A stretch of 41,967 nt of DNA, taken from a virus. The stretch covers positions 1 to 41,967 of IMG/VR virus record IMGVR_UViG_3300027973_000089. One strand, given 5' to 3'. This document shows positions 7,024-14,700 of this stretch, in pieces; the first letter of the stretch is position 1, and the number at the start of each line of letters is the position of its first letter. The notes under the pieces were generated by a model. That model saw only the letters and a program-made list of their open reading frames with translations, had not been told where the DNA came from and did no database searches. The position numbers and the translations under genes are program-made.

Positions 7024-7188
7024 CTACTTAGCCTCAATATTTTTATCTTCAGGTATTTGTCTATCTTGTATCTTAGCTAGTAGTTCTTGTTTACTATCTT
7101 CTAAATTTTGGAGAATCATTTTGTGCAACTCCAAATTATATGAAACAATTCCTAATTGTTTATATAACTCATCTAAATCTTCTTTCAT
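7024..7188 (-). CDS. Small coiled-coil protein, 54 aa
   Basis: This short gene runs from ATG (7188-7186) to TAG (7026-7024). The product (MKEDLDELYKQLGIVSYNLE, then HKMILQNLEDSKQELLAKIQ) is almost entirely a charged heptad-type helix. Its ATG overlaps the stop of the HNH-like gene by four bases (ATGA, 7185-7188), a common coupled-translation junction in this genome, which is the main support for it being real. The function is unknown; it may be an accessory to its upstream neighbour. Confidence 0.6.
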   Translation of the reverse strand: MKEDLDELYKQLGIVSYNLELHKMILQNLEDSKQELLAKIQDRQIPEDKNIEAK

Positions 7189-7700
7189 ATATTATCAGGT
7201 ATTATGACTCTTTTACCAACAACATTATCCACTGTTAAATAATAACAATTGTAACACAGTAGTTGTAAATTATCTAATTTATGATTTGTCTTATCTCCAT
7301 CTTTCCAATCCATTAGTAGCGGAATACTATAATCTAAAACTCTTCGCTCACAAAATCCGCATCTTTCACACTTCTCCTCTAATAAAGATTCTCTAACTAA
7401 TCTATCCTTTAATTTCTTATATGGATAATCAGGACAGTATCCTGCAATTACTTCTTTTAATCTTTTATAGGCAGTAGGTCTCATAGAACCTTTAGAAATA
7501 CCAACACCCTCTCTATTCATGTGAATTTCAAACAGACTTTTTCCACTAGTACTATCCATATAATAGGAAGAATACTTTTTATATGTGTTGTAAGCAACAT
7601 TTAAAAAAGCAGCTGCTGCTTTATTTGATTTTGTATTAGCCATGGCATACCGAATCATTTTTTCGGGTATGTCTATCCTATGTCCAATTTTAGGTTTCAT
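7185..7700 (-). CDS. HNH-fold protein with degenerate catalytic residues
   Basis: The N-terminal part (IRYAMANTKSNKAAAAFLNV, residues 16-35) looks like a helix-turn-helix that could bind DNA. The C-terminal part is an HNH zinc module: Cys111-x2-Cys114 and Cys149-x2-Cys152 are the metal ligands, with LMDWKDGDKTNHKLDNLQLL between them. Compared with the usual HHxDGdxxNNxxeNLqlLCxnCH pattern, the general-base His is Trp132 and the last His is Tyr153, so two of the three H-N-H residues are gone while the zinc ribbon is intact. It therefore probably binds DNA without cutting it, or cuts by another chemistry. I recall similar CYNCY proteins in other T4-like phages, so this may be a family trait. 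Confidence 0.75.
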   Translation of the reverse strand: MKPKIGHRIDIPEKMIRYAMANTKSNKAAAAFLNVAYNTYKKYSSYYMDSTSGKSLFEIHMNREGVGISKGSMRPTAYKRLKEVIAGYCPDYPYKKLKDRLVRESLLEEKCERCGFCERRVLDYSIPLLMDWKDGDKTNHKLDNLQLLCYNCYYLTVDNVVGKRVIIPDNI

Positions 7701-7938
7701 ATATTATAATCTTATTTTCAATACTACATTTACTTAATATTTTAGAAATGTATTTTAAGTCATCCTCACTCTTATTACTATACATTCTTGTCTTTCCTCC
7801 TATCTTCATAAGTATATAAATTTGCTCTATTTGAGTTTCAGGTATACTGAAATTACTTATAATACAGTTAGAAAAATATTCATAAGATTGAGTTTTATCA
7901 TAATATAATTCTATGCATCCTTTAGCTATCTCATCCAT
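7690..7938 (-). CDS. Small hypothetical protein, 82 aa
   Basis: I do not recognise this protein. It is slightly acidic at the N-terminus (MDEIAKGCIELYYD) and contains a helix followed by DDLKYISKILSKCSIENKII. It overlaps the HNH-like gene by 11 bases downstream and the next gene by 13 bases upstream, so it belongs to a tightly overlapped run of small genes. No membrane segment or motif is visible. Confidence 0.5.
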   Translation of the reverse strand: MDEIAKGCIELYYDKTQSYEYFSNCIISNFSIPETQIEQIYILMKIGGKTRMYSNKSEDDLKYISKILSKCSIENKIIIYET

Positions 7939-8117
7939 ACAAATGTATTATATATAGTTTCGTATATTTTTAGAGGTATGTAATAAATATGATTGTAAAT
8001 ATTAGCATACAAGTGACTACCGCTATCAAAATCGACATCATACAATATACAATATGGTTTTGTCTGTGCAGATACTTTAATATATTTTAATTTCTTAATA
8101 ATTGTTACTTGACTCAT
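7926..8117 (-). CDS. Small hypothetical protein, 63 aa
   Basis: I do not recognise this protein. It looks like a run of beta strands (VTIIKKLKYIKVS, PYCILYDVDFDSG, IYNHIYYIPLKIYETIYNTF). It overlaps both neighbours by 13 and 23 bases. The length is short and there is no motif, so gene status rests on position in a contiguous same-strand array and an ATG start. Confidence 0.45.
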   Translation of the reverse strand: MSQVTIIKKLKYIKVSAQTKPYCILYDVDFDSGSHLYANIYNHIYYIPLKIYETIYNTFVWMR

Positions 8118-8328
8118 ATTGTTTTTGTATAGATAATTTTAAATCATAGATGTCATTGCACTTTCCGTATTCTTCCAACATTTCCAATGTTTTTATTATG
8201 TTATCTATAAATAATATTTTATCGGAATGGTTGAATGTTACAGGCCATTCAATATCTTTAGAATCTTTACATAGAATATTGTACATATCATCTGAAACTA
8301 TGTGTCTCAAAACATTTGTCTCGTCCAT
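8095..8328 (-). CDS. Small hypothetical protein, 77 aa
   Basis: I do not recognise this protein. It is acidic and probably helical (DETNVLRHIVSDDMYNILCK, then LFIDNIIKTLEMLEEYGKC). It starts two bases after the stop of the upstream gene and overlaps the downstream gene by 23 bases. It has no membrane segment or known motif. Confidence 0.5.
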   Translation of the reverse strand: MDETNVLRHIVSDDMYNILCKDSKDIEWPVTFNHSDKILFIDNIIKTLEMLEEYGKCNDIYDLKLSIQKQYESSNNY

Positions 8329-8330
8329 AT

Positions 8331-8636
8331 TTATATGTTTACTGTTATACCCATCTCATTTAATATTCTGTATTTTGCTTCAGATACTAGGATATCCTTT
8401 ACTAAAGAACTTTCACTTTTTGAATTTTCTAATAGTTCATTGTAATGTTTTTCCATGGATTGCAATATAGCATCTCCATCAAAACCTGAATTAGATTCCA
8501 TCCAATCTATAATTGTAGGTAAATATTCTAATTTTTTAAATTGCACTCCCTCATTTATATTTTTCTCAATGTAGTTACTTGCAATTAAGGAAGCTCTAAC
8601 TAACTTTTCTAAATTTTTTAAATTTTCAGAATTCAT
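8331..8636 (-). CDS. Small hypothetical helical protein, 101 aa
   Basis: I do not recognise this protein. It appears all-helical and acidic (MNSENLKNLEKLVRASLIAS, AILQSMEKHYNELLENSKSE) and ends with a short hydrophobic strand (NEMGITVNI). It sits 8 bases after the holin-like gene. It has no cysteine, signal or membrane segment. Confidence 0.55.
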   Translation of the reverse strand: MNSENLKNLEKLVRASLIASNYIEKNINEGVQFKKLEYLPTIIDWMESNSGFDGDAILQSMEKHYNELLENSKSESSLVKDILVSEAKYRILNEMGITVNI

Positions 8637-8644
8637 ATGTTATA

Positions 8645-8869
8645 TTATTTTTTTTTGTTAAAGAATTTTTCAGAAGCAATCGAACCTAGTCCTCCCAAAA
8701 GTGTAATTAATAATCCATCGAATATAAATTCAGATACCTTATAATCTGTAAATATATCGATAATGACTATTCCGTAAATTAACATCATAGTTAAAAATGT
8801 GACAACTCTTCTCATAGATGTTTGACCATCATCATTTTTAACAGCTTCGCTTAATATGTTCAATCTCAT
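8645..8869 (-). CDS. Holin-like two-helix membrane protein
   Basis: The 74-residue protein has a polar N-terminus with SMRR before a first hydrophobic helix (VVTFLTMMLIYGIVIID), a short turn, a second helix (FDGLLITLLGGLGSIASEKF) and a lysine tail (FNKKK). This layout, including the phrase VSEFIFDGLLxxLLGGLGxxASEKF, resembles small phage proteins commonly annotated as holins, which would open the inner membrane for lysis. It lies 7 bases after the NTase-peptidase gene. No sequence motif proves holin activity, so the call is by topology and likeness. Confidence 0.6.
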   Translation of the reverse strand: MRLNILSEAVKNDDGQTSMRRVVTFLTMMLIYGIVIIDIFTDYKVSEFIFDGLLITLLGGLGSIASEKFFNKKK

Positions 8870-8876
8870 AAGTTTA

Positions 8877-10364
8877 TTATTTATATATGTGTGGATTATT
8901 TTTCCCGTAAACTCTCATTAATACACCTGCTATGGCATTAGCTTGATTTTCATGATTAGACCCATCGTTTCCTGACTTACTATGGAGCATTCCCGATACA
9001 TTCTGTTTATGGTGAACTAATTCATGTGCTATAGTTCTTAGTATATCAGCCATGTTTCTATTATGCGTGACAACTTCTATAGTTTCACTATGAGGTATGT
9101 ATCCTCCAAATGAAGTTGTCTCTATACTATCTCTCGGTTCAGTATGTAGTTTTATATTAGGAGAATTTATAGACATTGTGTCTGCACAAAAATCTACAAA
9201 ATCTTTTATAGTATCCTCTCTATTATCTGAGCATCCACATTCGTTTACTTTTTTCTTTTTCCAAATTTTACCTTTTCTACAAGCTGCCATAGCTAATGAC
9301 CTGTATGCAGATGTCTTACTTCCATATGATTTAACAGCTCTATAATAGCATCTATCTCTCTTAGGTTTGGCTTTAGATTCATTCATTGAATAATTCTTAG
9401 TTATTAAATCTTTTTTTAAGTCTACTAATTTATCTAAGTATCCGCTTCTTCGCAAAAATTTAAATACTAAATTTTCATAGGAATATTCTCCATCTTTATC
9501 CAAGCCTGATTTTCTATAGTTCTTTAGTTTATTTTTTAGCCTATCTATTTTCTCTATACGTATTTTTGCATTACTGTTAGTATTTACTAAATCATTTATG
9601 ACCTTGATAAACTGTAAAGATTTATTGTATATTTTATTATAATCTATCTCTATACTTAATTTATTCGGTTCTACAATCCATTTATCATTCTTAACAGAAT
9701 ATTGTCCCGATGCTTTTGATTTTTCATTTGAATCCTCGACATACAATTCTACGTCAAAACCTTTAACTTTTATAGGATATGTATTGTTCCATAATGATTT
9801 CTTTAGATAGAAATATCTTTCTAAAAGTTCTTTATCCTTTTTAGTACTATCAAAATCAACTATTAAATGTAAATCAATATCTGAATACTTAGACCAATTA
9901 TAGTTGGCTATAGAACCCGTCAGTATAATATCTTCTATGACTACAGTCATATCAAATGAATCTATAAACTGTTGTGCTATATTCATCAAATTATCCCTTA
10001 TCTCAGAAATAAGTTTTCCATCTACAAATATATCCGAAGGTAATTCATTTTTAAATTCAAATGATTTTAACACTTGCAATTCATTACCTATATATTCTTG
10101 TAAAAGTTTATCTACAGATTCATTAGTAACTTTAGCTGACTTAGTATTTTTAACAAACTGTTTCCCCGTACTCCCTGCCTTTCTTTTCTTTATAGCAGTA
10201 GATTTTCTTTGCGCCTTTGTCAAACTTTTAGCTTTAGCTAATGGTAAACATCTATTTGGATTATCCTTTCTTTTAGAAGTACCACAAGCACCCTCTATAG
10301 TACCCGCAGTATTTACTCTAACCCACTTTTGATTTAACCATTTTCTTAAATCCTCTTCAAGCAT
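8877..10364 (-). CDS. Nucleotidyltransferase / HEXXH metallopeptidase fusion protein
   Basis: This 495-residue protein has several parts. Residues 8-75 form a basic module with WVRVNTAGTIEGACGTSK and NRCLPLAKAKSLTKAQR, a type I have seen in phage proteins of unknown function. Residues 140-210 carry a minimal nucleotidyltransferase fold: GSIANYNWSKYSDIDLHLIV has the GS and SDxD (Asp162, Asp164) motifs, with Asp204 in FDVELYV as the likely third carboxylate. Residues 338-366 are a small Cys/Arg/Lys module (CYYRAVKSYGSKTSAYRSLA, then ACRKGK). Residues 438-480 contain a zinc-peptidase site TIAHELVHHKQ (His447, Glu448, His451) with Glu472 in NHENQANAIAG as a probable third ligand. All key residues are present. 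A packaged or toxin-like role is possible; substrate is unknown. Confidence 0.8.
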   Translation of the reverse strand: MLEEDLRKWLNQKWVRVNTAGTIEGACGTSKRKDNPNRCLPLAKAKSLTKAQRKSTAIKKRKAGSTGKQFVKNTKSAKVTNESVDKLLQEYIGNELQVLKSFEFKNELPSDIFVDGKLISEIRDNLMNIAQQFIDSFDMTVVIEDIILTGSIANYNWSKYSDIDLHLIVDFDSTKKDKELLERYFYLKKSLWNNTYPIKVKGFDVELYVEDSNEKSKASGQYSVKNDKWIVEPNKLSIEIDYNKIYNKSLQFIKVINDLVNTNSNAKIRIEKIDRLKNKLKNYRKSGLDKDGEYSYENLVFKFLRRSGYLDKLVDLKKDLITKNYSMNESKAKPKRDRCYYRAVKSYGSKTSAYRSLAMAACRKGKIWKKKKVNECGCSDNREDTIKDFVDFCADTMSINSPNIKLHTEPRDSIETTSFGGYIPHSETIEVVTHNRNMADILRTIAHELVHHKQNVSGMLHSKSGNDGSNHENQANAIAGVLMRVYGKNNPHIYK

Positions 10365-10387
10365 ATCATTCTATATTAAAAAACCTA

Positions 10388-10395
10388 TCAAACAT
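10388..10395 (-). promoter_or_regulatory. Possible TAnnTTTG promoter box
   Basis: TATGTTTG on the minus strand lies 24 bases before the ATG at 10364, in a 35-base gap just after the stop of the acidic-tailed gene. It fits the Bacteroidota -7 consensus but has no clear -33 TTG, so it may be chance in AT-rich DNA. Confidence 0.3.
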
Positions 10396-10399
10396 AAGT

Positions 10400-10777
10400 T
10401 TATTTTTCAGGTGTATCTTCTCCTTCTTTAGGTTGTTGTTCCTCATCTCCTTGAGCAGCATCTGCTTCAGGTTGTTCAGGAGGTGGTTCTGAACCTGTCT
10501 CTACTCCTCCACCTGCACCTGCCTCAGTATCTCCTCCGCTCTTTATATTATTTAATTCATCCTTAGTGAATACATTACTTCCAATCATAACATGGTCTAC
10601 ATCCATGTATTCAAATTCTACAGGAGCTCCATCGAAATCATAACCTACTGCTTTGAAGTCATTAAGTAAATCCCAAGGTTCATTTACAACCAAATATTCA
10701 CCATTAACATACACCTTGAATTTTAAACCTAACTCAAGATAATCATCTAGCATATTAATATTAAAGTACTGTGACAT
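10400..10777 (-). CDS. Hypothetical protein with acidic low-complexity tail, 125 aa
   Basis: The first 75 residues look like a small beta-rich domain (YLELGLKFKVYVNGEYLVVN, then FEYMDVDHVMIGSNVFTKDE). From about residue 80 the chain is a Gly/Glu/Pro/Gln-rich disordered tail (GGDTEAGAGGGVETGSEPPP, then EQQPKEGEDTPEK). Codons in the tail are visibly more GC-rich than the surroundings. Acidic disordered tails occur in phage virion and scaffold-related proteins and in DNA mimics; nothing here decides between them. It lies directly upstream of the NTase-peptidase fusion gene. Confidence 0.6.
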   Translation of the reverse strand: MSQYFNINMLDDYLELGLKFKVYVNGEYLVVNEPWDLLNDFKAVGYDFDGAPVEFEYMDVDHVMIGSNVFTKDELNNIKSGGDTEAGAGGGVETGSEPPPEQPEADAAQGDEEQQPKEGEDTPEK

Positions 10778-10812
10778 ATATTCTATTTTATATAAATATA
10801 CAATAAAAATTA

Positions 10813-11997
10813 TTATACCTTGATTAAGGTATCCTCATAAGTTGTTAAATCGTATATTTCAACTTTCATAGAACCTAAGTTAAAATCTCCTAGAACATTA
10901 CTGTTTTTAAGTATAGTTGAAAGTTCGTTTAAAGCATATCTTTCTGCGTCTGTAAATTTATCAAAGTCTATAGTTACTACTATATTTTCTTTTTCAAATT
11001 TATCTAAACTCATGACTCTCTCCCTCATATCATATAAAGTATTTTCCTGCTCTTCCTCAATGTATTTTTCATAATCCATAAAATCAGTATATACTACGTC
11101 ACACCAAGGTTCTATATTAGCTAGTGCCTCGTATCTTCTACAGTTCAATAACTTAACGACAATATTATACTTAGGAGGTATAATGGGTTTCATTAGTGGA
11201 GTATGCATAACATAATGACCCCATTTCCTAACAAAGTTTCTACCACTCTTAAAATTCTGCAATAACCACTCATTTGAGTCAACTCCAACATCGGTAATTG
11301 TGGTGTTATACCTAGAACCTCTACATGTAAGATGATATACGAATCCTTCCCAAGTTTGAATAAATTTTACTCCATTTAACATAAATCTATTAAATATATC
11401 GGAATCTTCTTTTGATTGTGGTGCATACAATATATCATGACCTCCAATCTTAGTAAAGTCTTTTTTATAGAACGCCCATGGAGCAAAAATACCATCGGTA
11501 TCGGATACGTTGGTGTTATTTCTAAAATAGTTATCAATCCAATCTAAGAACCTAGCTTCCTTGAACTCATCAGGTTCTTTACCAAAATCTTCCAATATCT
11601 TTTCAGGCCCTTCAGGGTGAAGTCCTGAAGGTTCTATTCTCGTCAATGATACTATTACACCTTGTTTAATATTCTTTTCAATAGCATCAAGAGCCTTCGG
11701 AGCTAGATACATATCTGAGTGGTATATCATGCAATAGTCATGCTTTGCTACCTTAGTTATAAGTCTGTCATATAAGATAGTATGACCTAATCTATCAGGG
11801 CCTTCATTTCTGATAGCACTGAAATTACTATCTTCCTCCATCTTCTGTACGCACCATTCCCATGTACCATCACTAGAAAAATCATCTGCCACACAAATCT
11901 GAACGGTGTGATTCCCTTGATTTTTTCTAATAGAAGCATATGACCATTTCAAATACTTTAAATTATTTCTACTTGGTTGTATTAGTGATATTTTCAT
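10813..11997 (-). CDS. Glycosyltransferase family 2-type protein
   Basis: The 394-residue protein opens with a GT-A fold: ISLIQPSRNNLKYLKWSYAS, then VADDFSSDGTWEW (nucleotide binding) and YHSDMYLAPKAL, where the SDM acidic cluster stands in for the DXD metal site. SKEDSDIFNRFML is the usual region of the catalytic base. It would move a sugar from a nucleotide-sugar donor; acceptor unknown. The last 130 residues form an extra domain (WCDVVYTDFMDYEKYIEEEQ...) not typical of GT2. The ATG at 11997 overlaps the upstream gene's TGA by four bases (11994-11997), which decides the start over one at 12024. It is the last gene of the glycan island in transcription order. Confidence 0.85.
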   Translation of the reverse strand: MKISLIQPSRNNLKYLKWSYASIRKNQGNHTVQICVADDFSSDGTWEWCVQKMEEDSNFSAIRNEGPDRLGHTILYDRLITKVAKHDYCMIYHSDMYLAPKALDAIEKNIKQGVIVSLTRIEPSGLHPEGPEKILEDFGKEPDEFKEARFLDWIDNYFRNNTNVSDTDGIFAPWAFYKKDFTKIGGHDILYAPQSKEDSDIFNRFMLNGVKFIQTWEGFVYHLTCRGSRYNTTITDVGVDSNEWLLQNFKSGRNFVRKWGHYVMHTPLMKPIIPPKYNIVVKLLNCRRYEALANIEPWCDVVYTDFMDYEKYIEEEQENTLYDMRERVMSLDKFEKENIVVTIDFDKFTDAERYALNELSTILKNSNVLGDFNLGSMKVEIYDLTTYEDTLIKV

Positions 11998-12968
11998 GAT
12001 ATTGATTTTAATATATCTCGCCAATTAAGTTTATATCTTTCCTCTGAAAAATATTTTATGTAATTATATGTTGATTCTTCAGCTACTTCGTCATAGAAGT
12101 TTGTATCTGTTTTTAGCATCTTCGCAACTTTTTTGCAAGACTCTAAATCATCAGGTTCAAATGAAGTTTTAGGATAGCATATTCTCTGAGTATCTGAGTT
12201 TATATTGCCTATGCAAGGTATGCCTAGATATGCACAATTCAAACTAAATGTACCTGCTATTGAATTTGGATTTAAATGGACAGCATACCTAAATTCATTA
12301 AGCTTATAAATCCAATCTCTCCAATTCTTATAAGGTAGATTGTTTATGACACTTACCATAAGCTCCTCCTGATGCATTCTACCCATAGATGGTGCATAGA
12401 CCTCATCTTCTATTTCCAATCCAACAATCAAAGAATTAAATCCTCCATAATACCTTATTAAATTACCCCCTATAATAACATTAGACCTATCAACTTTAGG
12501 TAAATGCTTAATAGAATCTTCTATCATTAGAGTAGGATTTATAAATCCATTTTTATTAAGTAGTCCTTTATAATATGATTTATCTCGTTCATTATGACAC
12601 AAGAAAAAATCAGCATTAACCATTATATTATAAAACCAAAAAGTTTGGGAAGGTTTATAATCTTGAAATATCCAAGATGCACCCTCCTGCATAAATGCAT
12701 ATTTCTTACAAACTCTTTTCAAGTCTTTTACTATGTCCCAATTTGAAGTATCATCTCCGACAGAAATATTATAATACCTGTCTATATCTTTAGGTATAAT
12801 AATAATACCTAAATCTATGGAATTGGATTCTAATTTTAATAATTCAAATATATTATAGTGAGAAGCACCTTGAGCTACATACCAAGCATACTCAGTACGC
12901 ATATTATTAAAACCCCTAGATACTTTATCAACATTTTGACTCCACTCCGAAAACCAAGCTATATTCAT
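11994..12968 (-). CDS. GT-B-type glycosyltransferase
   Basis: This 324-residue protein resembles a GT-B glycosyltransferase lacking strong motifs. The N-terminal half starts MNIAWFSEWSQ and holds a Rossmann-like region with YAFMQEGASWIFQDY and FFLCHNERDKSYYKG, while the C-terminal half has VHLNPNSIAGTFSLNCAYLG and IPCIGNINSDTQRICYP, the usual layout of the donor-binding lobe (aExxxxGxPvig). It would transfer an activated sugar. It follows a promoter-like box and a 58-base gap, so it may start a sub-operon with the gene downstream, to which it is joined by an ATGA overlap. Confidence 0.75.
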   Translation of the reverse strand: MNIAWFSEWSQNVDKVSRGFNNMRTEYAWYVAQGASHYNIFELLKLESNSIDLGIIIIPKDIDRYYNISVGDDTSNWDIVKDLKRVCKKYAFMQEGASWIFQDYKPSQTFWFYNIMVNADFFLCHNERDKSYYKGLLNKNGFINPTLMIEDSIKHLPKVDRSNVIIGGNLIRYYGGFNSLIVGLEIEDEVYAPSMGRMHQEELMVSVINNLPYKNWRDWIYKLNEFRYAVHLNPNSIAGTFSLNCAYLGIPCIGNINSDTQRICYPKTSFEPDDLESCKKVAKMLKTDTNFYDEVAEESTYNYIKYFSEERYKLNWRDILKSIS

Positions 12969-12989
12969 AAATACTAAAATTAATTATTC

Positions 12990-12999
12990 TGCAAAGATA
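12990..12999 (-). promoter_or_regulatory. Possible TAnnTTTG promoter box
   Basis: TATCTTTGCA on the minus strand lies about 24 bases upstream of the ATG at 12968 in one of the widest gaps in the glycan island (58 bases). It matches the Bacteroidota -7 box; a TTTG 12 bases upstream is too close to be a normal -33 element, so only the -7 half is supported. Confidence 0.4.
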
Positions 13000-13026
13000 C
13001 ATAAAATATTTCAAATATTCGTAAAA

Positions 13027-14067
13027 TTAATGTTGAATTTTAGCAAACACATCGTCCCAAGTATATGCTATATAATTCTCGTTAAACAAATTATGACAAT
13101 TCATTTCACAATACTGATTTGCTAAAGGATACCATTCATGACTTTTTCTTAAAGCTCCTAAATTTGTTTTATCAATTCCTTCCTCCCCTTGAATATAAGA
13201 CCTTTTCTTAGGATGCTTTCTATTATGTCCCATAAGTATATTTGCTATATGATATTGTTTTAAATTTGGGAATATCCTTTGGCACATTAACATAAAAGCC
13301 GTATCCTCATGAACAAAAAATATACTGTTAGGTATGTTGACACCTGATTTTACTAATTCAGATGATATAACTAATCCACATCCATTAAATTTTAAAGGAC
13401 TAATATTAAGTATTTCAAATTTACTTTCCTCATCGTTAATATTATTCAACTCATCTAATGTTATGGTATGTCTAACAGACCACCAATTCTCAGTGTCTCC
13501 CTCTATGAATGGTTTATCTGCTACTTTACGATGTTCTAATGGTTTCCACGAATCATCCCACATTTTAGTTATTCCAAATGTGGCAACATATTTTGATTCA
13601 GTTTGTTCCGATGTATGTAATCCATCTATAGCTATTAAGTATTCTTTAGGAAATATCATATCAGTCTCCCCCCAAACTAATATATCAGTTATTGTAGAAA
13701 ACATTGTATTAAAATCTCTCCTGTAGTCTGCTACAGTTCTTACTCTATCTACAACATTTATATAAACATTTATATCAGGAATATTTTGAGATATTTCTGA
13801 TGATATAGTGTTTTTAATTTGAGTAACTATATCAGATATTCTTACATCATTTATAGGTTTCTCTAGCATTGTTCCTGAATGTATCTCAAAATCTAAGTAT
13901 ATAGTTTCTACACCATAATCTTTATTATATGTACCTCTATACTTTGAATAATACTTTATAGCTTCTACCAAACTTTTTAAGTATTCAGAAACTATTTCAA
14001 TTTCATACCATTGTATTAAAGTTCCTATAGCTATCTTAGGCTTTTCTTTTGTTTTTAACTTTATCAT
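13027..14067 (-). CDS. GT-A-like putative glycosyltransferase
   Basis: The 346-residue protein begins with PKIAIGTLIQWYEIEIVSEY, a strand-helix start like GT2 enzymes. It holds VADYRRDFNTMFSTI followed by ILVWGETDMIFPKEYLIAID, where the ETD acts in the place of a DXD metal site, and a later HEDTAFMLMCQRIFP that resembles the ED catalytic-base region of GT2. The sequence is divergent and no subfamily can be named. It lies one base after the methyltransferase gene, so the two are co-translated and could act on the same glycan. Confidence 0.65.
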   Translation of the reverse strand: MIKLKTKEKPKIAIGTLIQWYEIEIVSEYLKSLVEAIKYYSKYRGTYNKDYGVETIYLDFEIHSGTMLEKPINDVRISDIVTQIKNTISSEISQNIPDINVYINVVDRVRTVADYRRDFNTMFSTITDILVWGETDMIFPKEYLIAIDGLHTSEQTESKYVATFGITKMWDDSWKPLEHRKVADKPFIEGDTENWWSVRHTITLDELNNINDEESKFEILNISPLKFNGCGLVISSELVKSGVNIPNSIFFVHEDTAFMLMCQRIFPNLKQYHIANILMGHNRKHPKKRSYIQGEEGIDKTNLGALRKSHEWYPLANQYCEMNCHNLFNENYIAYTWDDVFAKIQH

Positions 14068-14068
14068 A

Positions 14069-14698
14069 TTACTTTTTATTTATAACCCAAAAATTATCGT
14101 CTGTTAATTGAACATCTATATCATTTTCGTAACAATATCTATCTACAGCTATTTTTACGCCTTCCCAACTTTTATAATCATCCCCGAAGATTACTCCATT
14201 AGTATTTAATATTTCCATATAATGTTTAATATCATTATACACATCAAATTCATCATGAGATGCATCTATGTATATCATATCTGCTTTTATATTTTGTGAT
14301 TTAAAATATAAATATCCTATGTAAGATGTATTTGGAAATGGTATTATGATATCCTCTACTTTCCTATGAACTACATTACTTAAAAATTGATAATATATAT
14401 TAGGATATCCATTCTTTAGTAACAAATCTCTTTCAGGAGTGCTTTTATGAGAACTCCAAAATTCTACAGCACCCAACCAAGTATCAACACAATATATCTT
14501 TGTGGATTTATTGGTATGTTTTATATGCTCTGCCATTGTAATTGCAGATAGTCCTTTCCAAGTTCCAACTTCTATAATTACTTTTGGATTTACAATGTCT
14601 ATAAGTTTTTGAAATACTTTACTATCACCATTCCAACCCTGTAAATCTTCAGGAAGTAATTCTAAATTGTTGTAAATACTTTTGTTAATTTCGTTCAT
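14069..14698 (-). CDS. SAM-dependent methyltransferase (class I, Methyltransf_24-like)
   Basis: The 209-residue protein has motif I IIEVGTWKGLSAITMAEH for S-adenosylmethionine binding, KIYCVDTWLGAVEFW after strand 2 (acidic residue for the ribose) and MIYIDASHDEFDVYNDIKHY followed by GVIFGDDYKSWEGVKIAVDRY. The DASH and GDDY motifs match the Methyltransf_24/CmcI-like group, some of which methylate sugar hydroxyls with help of a metal. Placed between glycosyltransferase genes, it probably caps or decorates the glycan, which is inference from context. It is separated by 2 bases from the gene upstream and 1 base from the gene downstream. Confidence 0.9.
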   Translation of the reverse strand: MNEINKSIYNNLELLPEDLQGWNGDSKVFQKLIDIVNPKVIIEVGTWKGLSAITMAEHIKHTNKSTKIYCVDTWLGAVEFWSSHKSTPERDLLLKNGYPNIYYQFLSNVVHRKVEDIIIPFPNTSYIGYLYFKSQNIKADMIYIDASHDEFDVYNDIKHYMEILNTNGVIFGDDYKSWEGVKIAVDRYCYENDIDVQLTDDNFWVINKK

Positions 14699-14700
14699 TA

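Noticed and set aside
7185-7700. Active HNH homing endonuclease
   Set aside because: The catalytic His and the last His are Trp and Tyr, so it is reported as a degenerate HNH protein.
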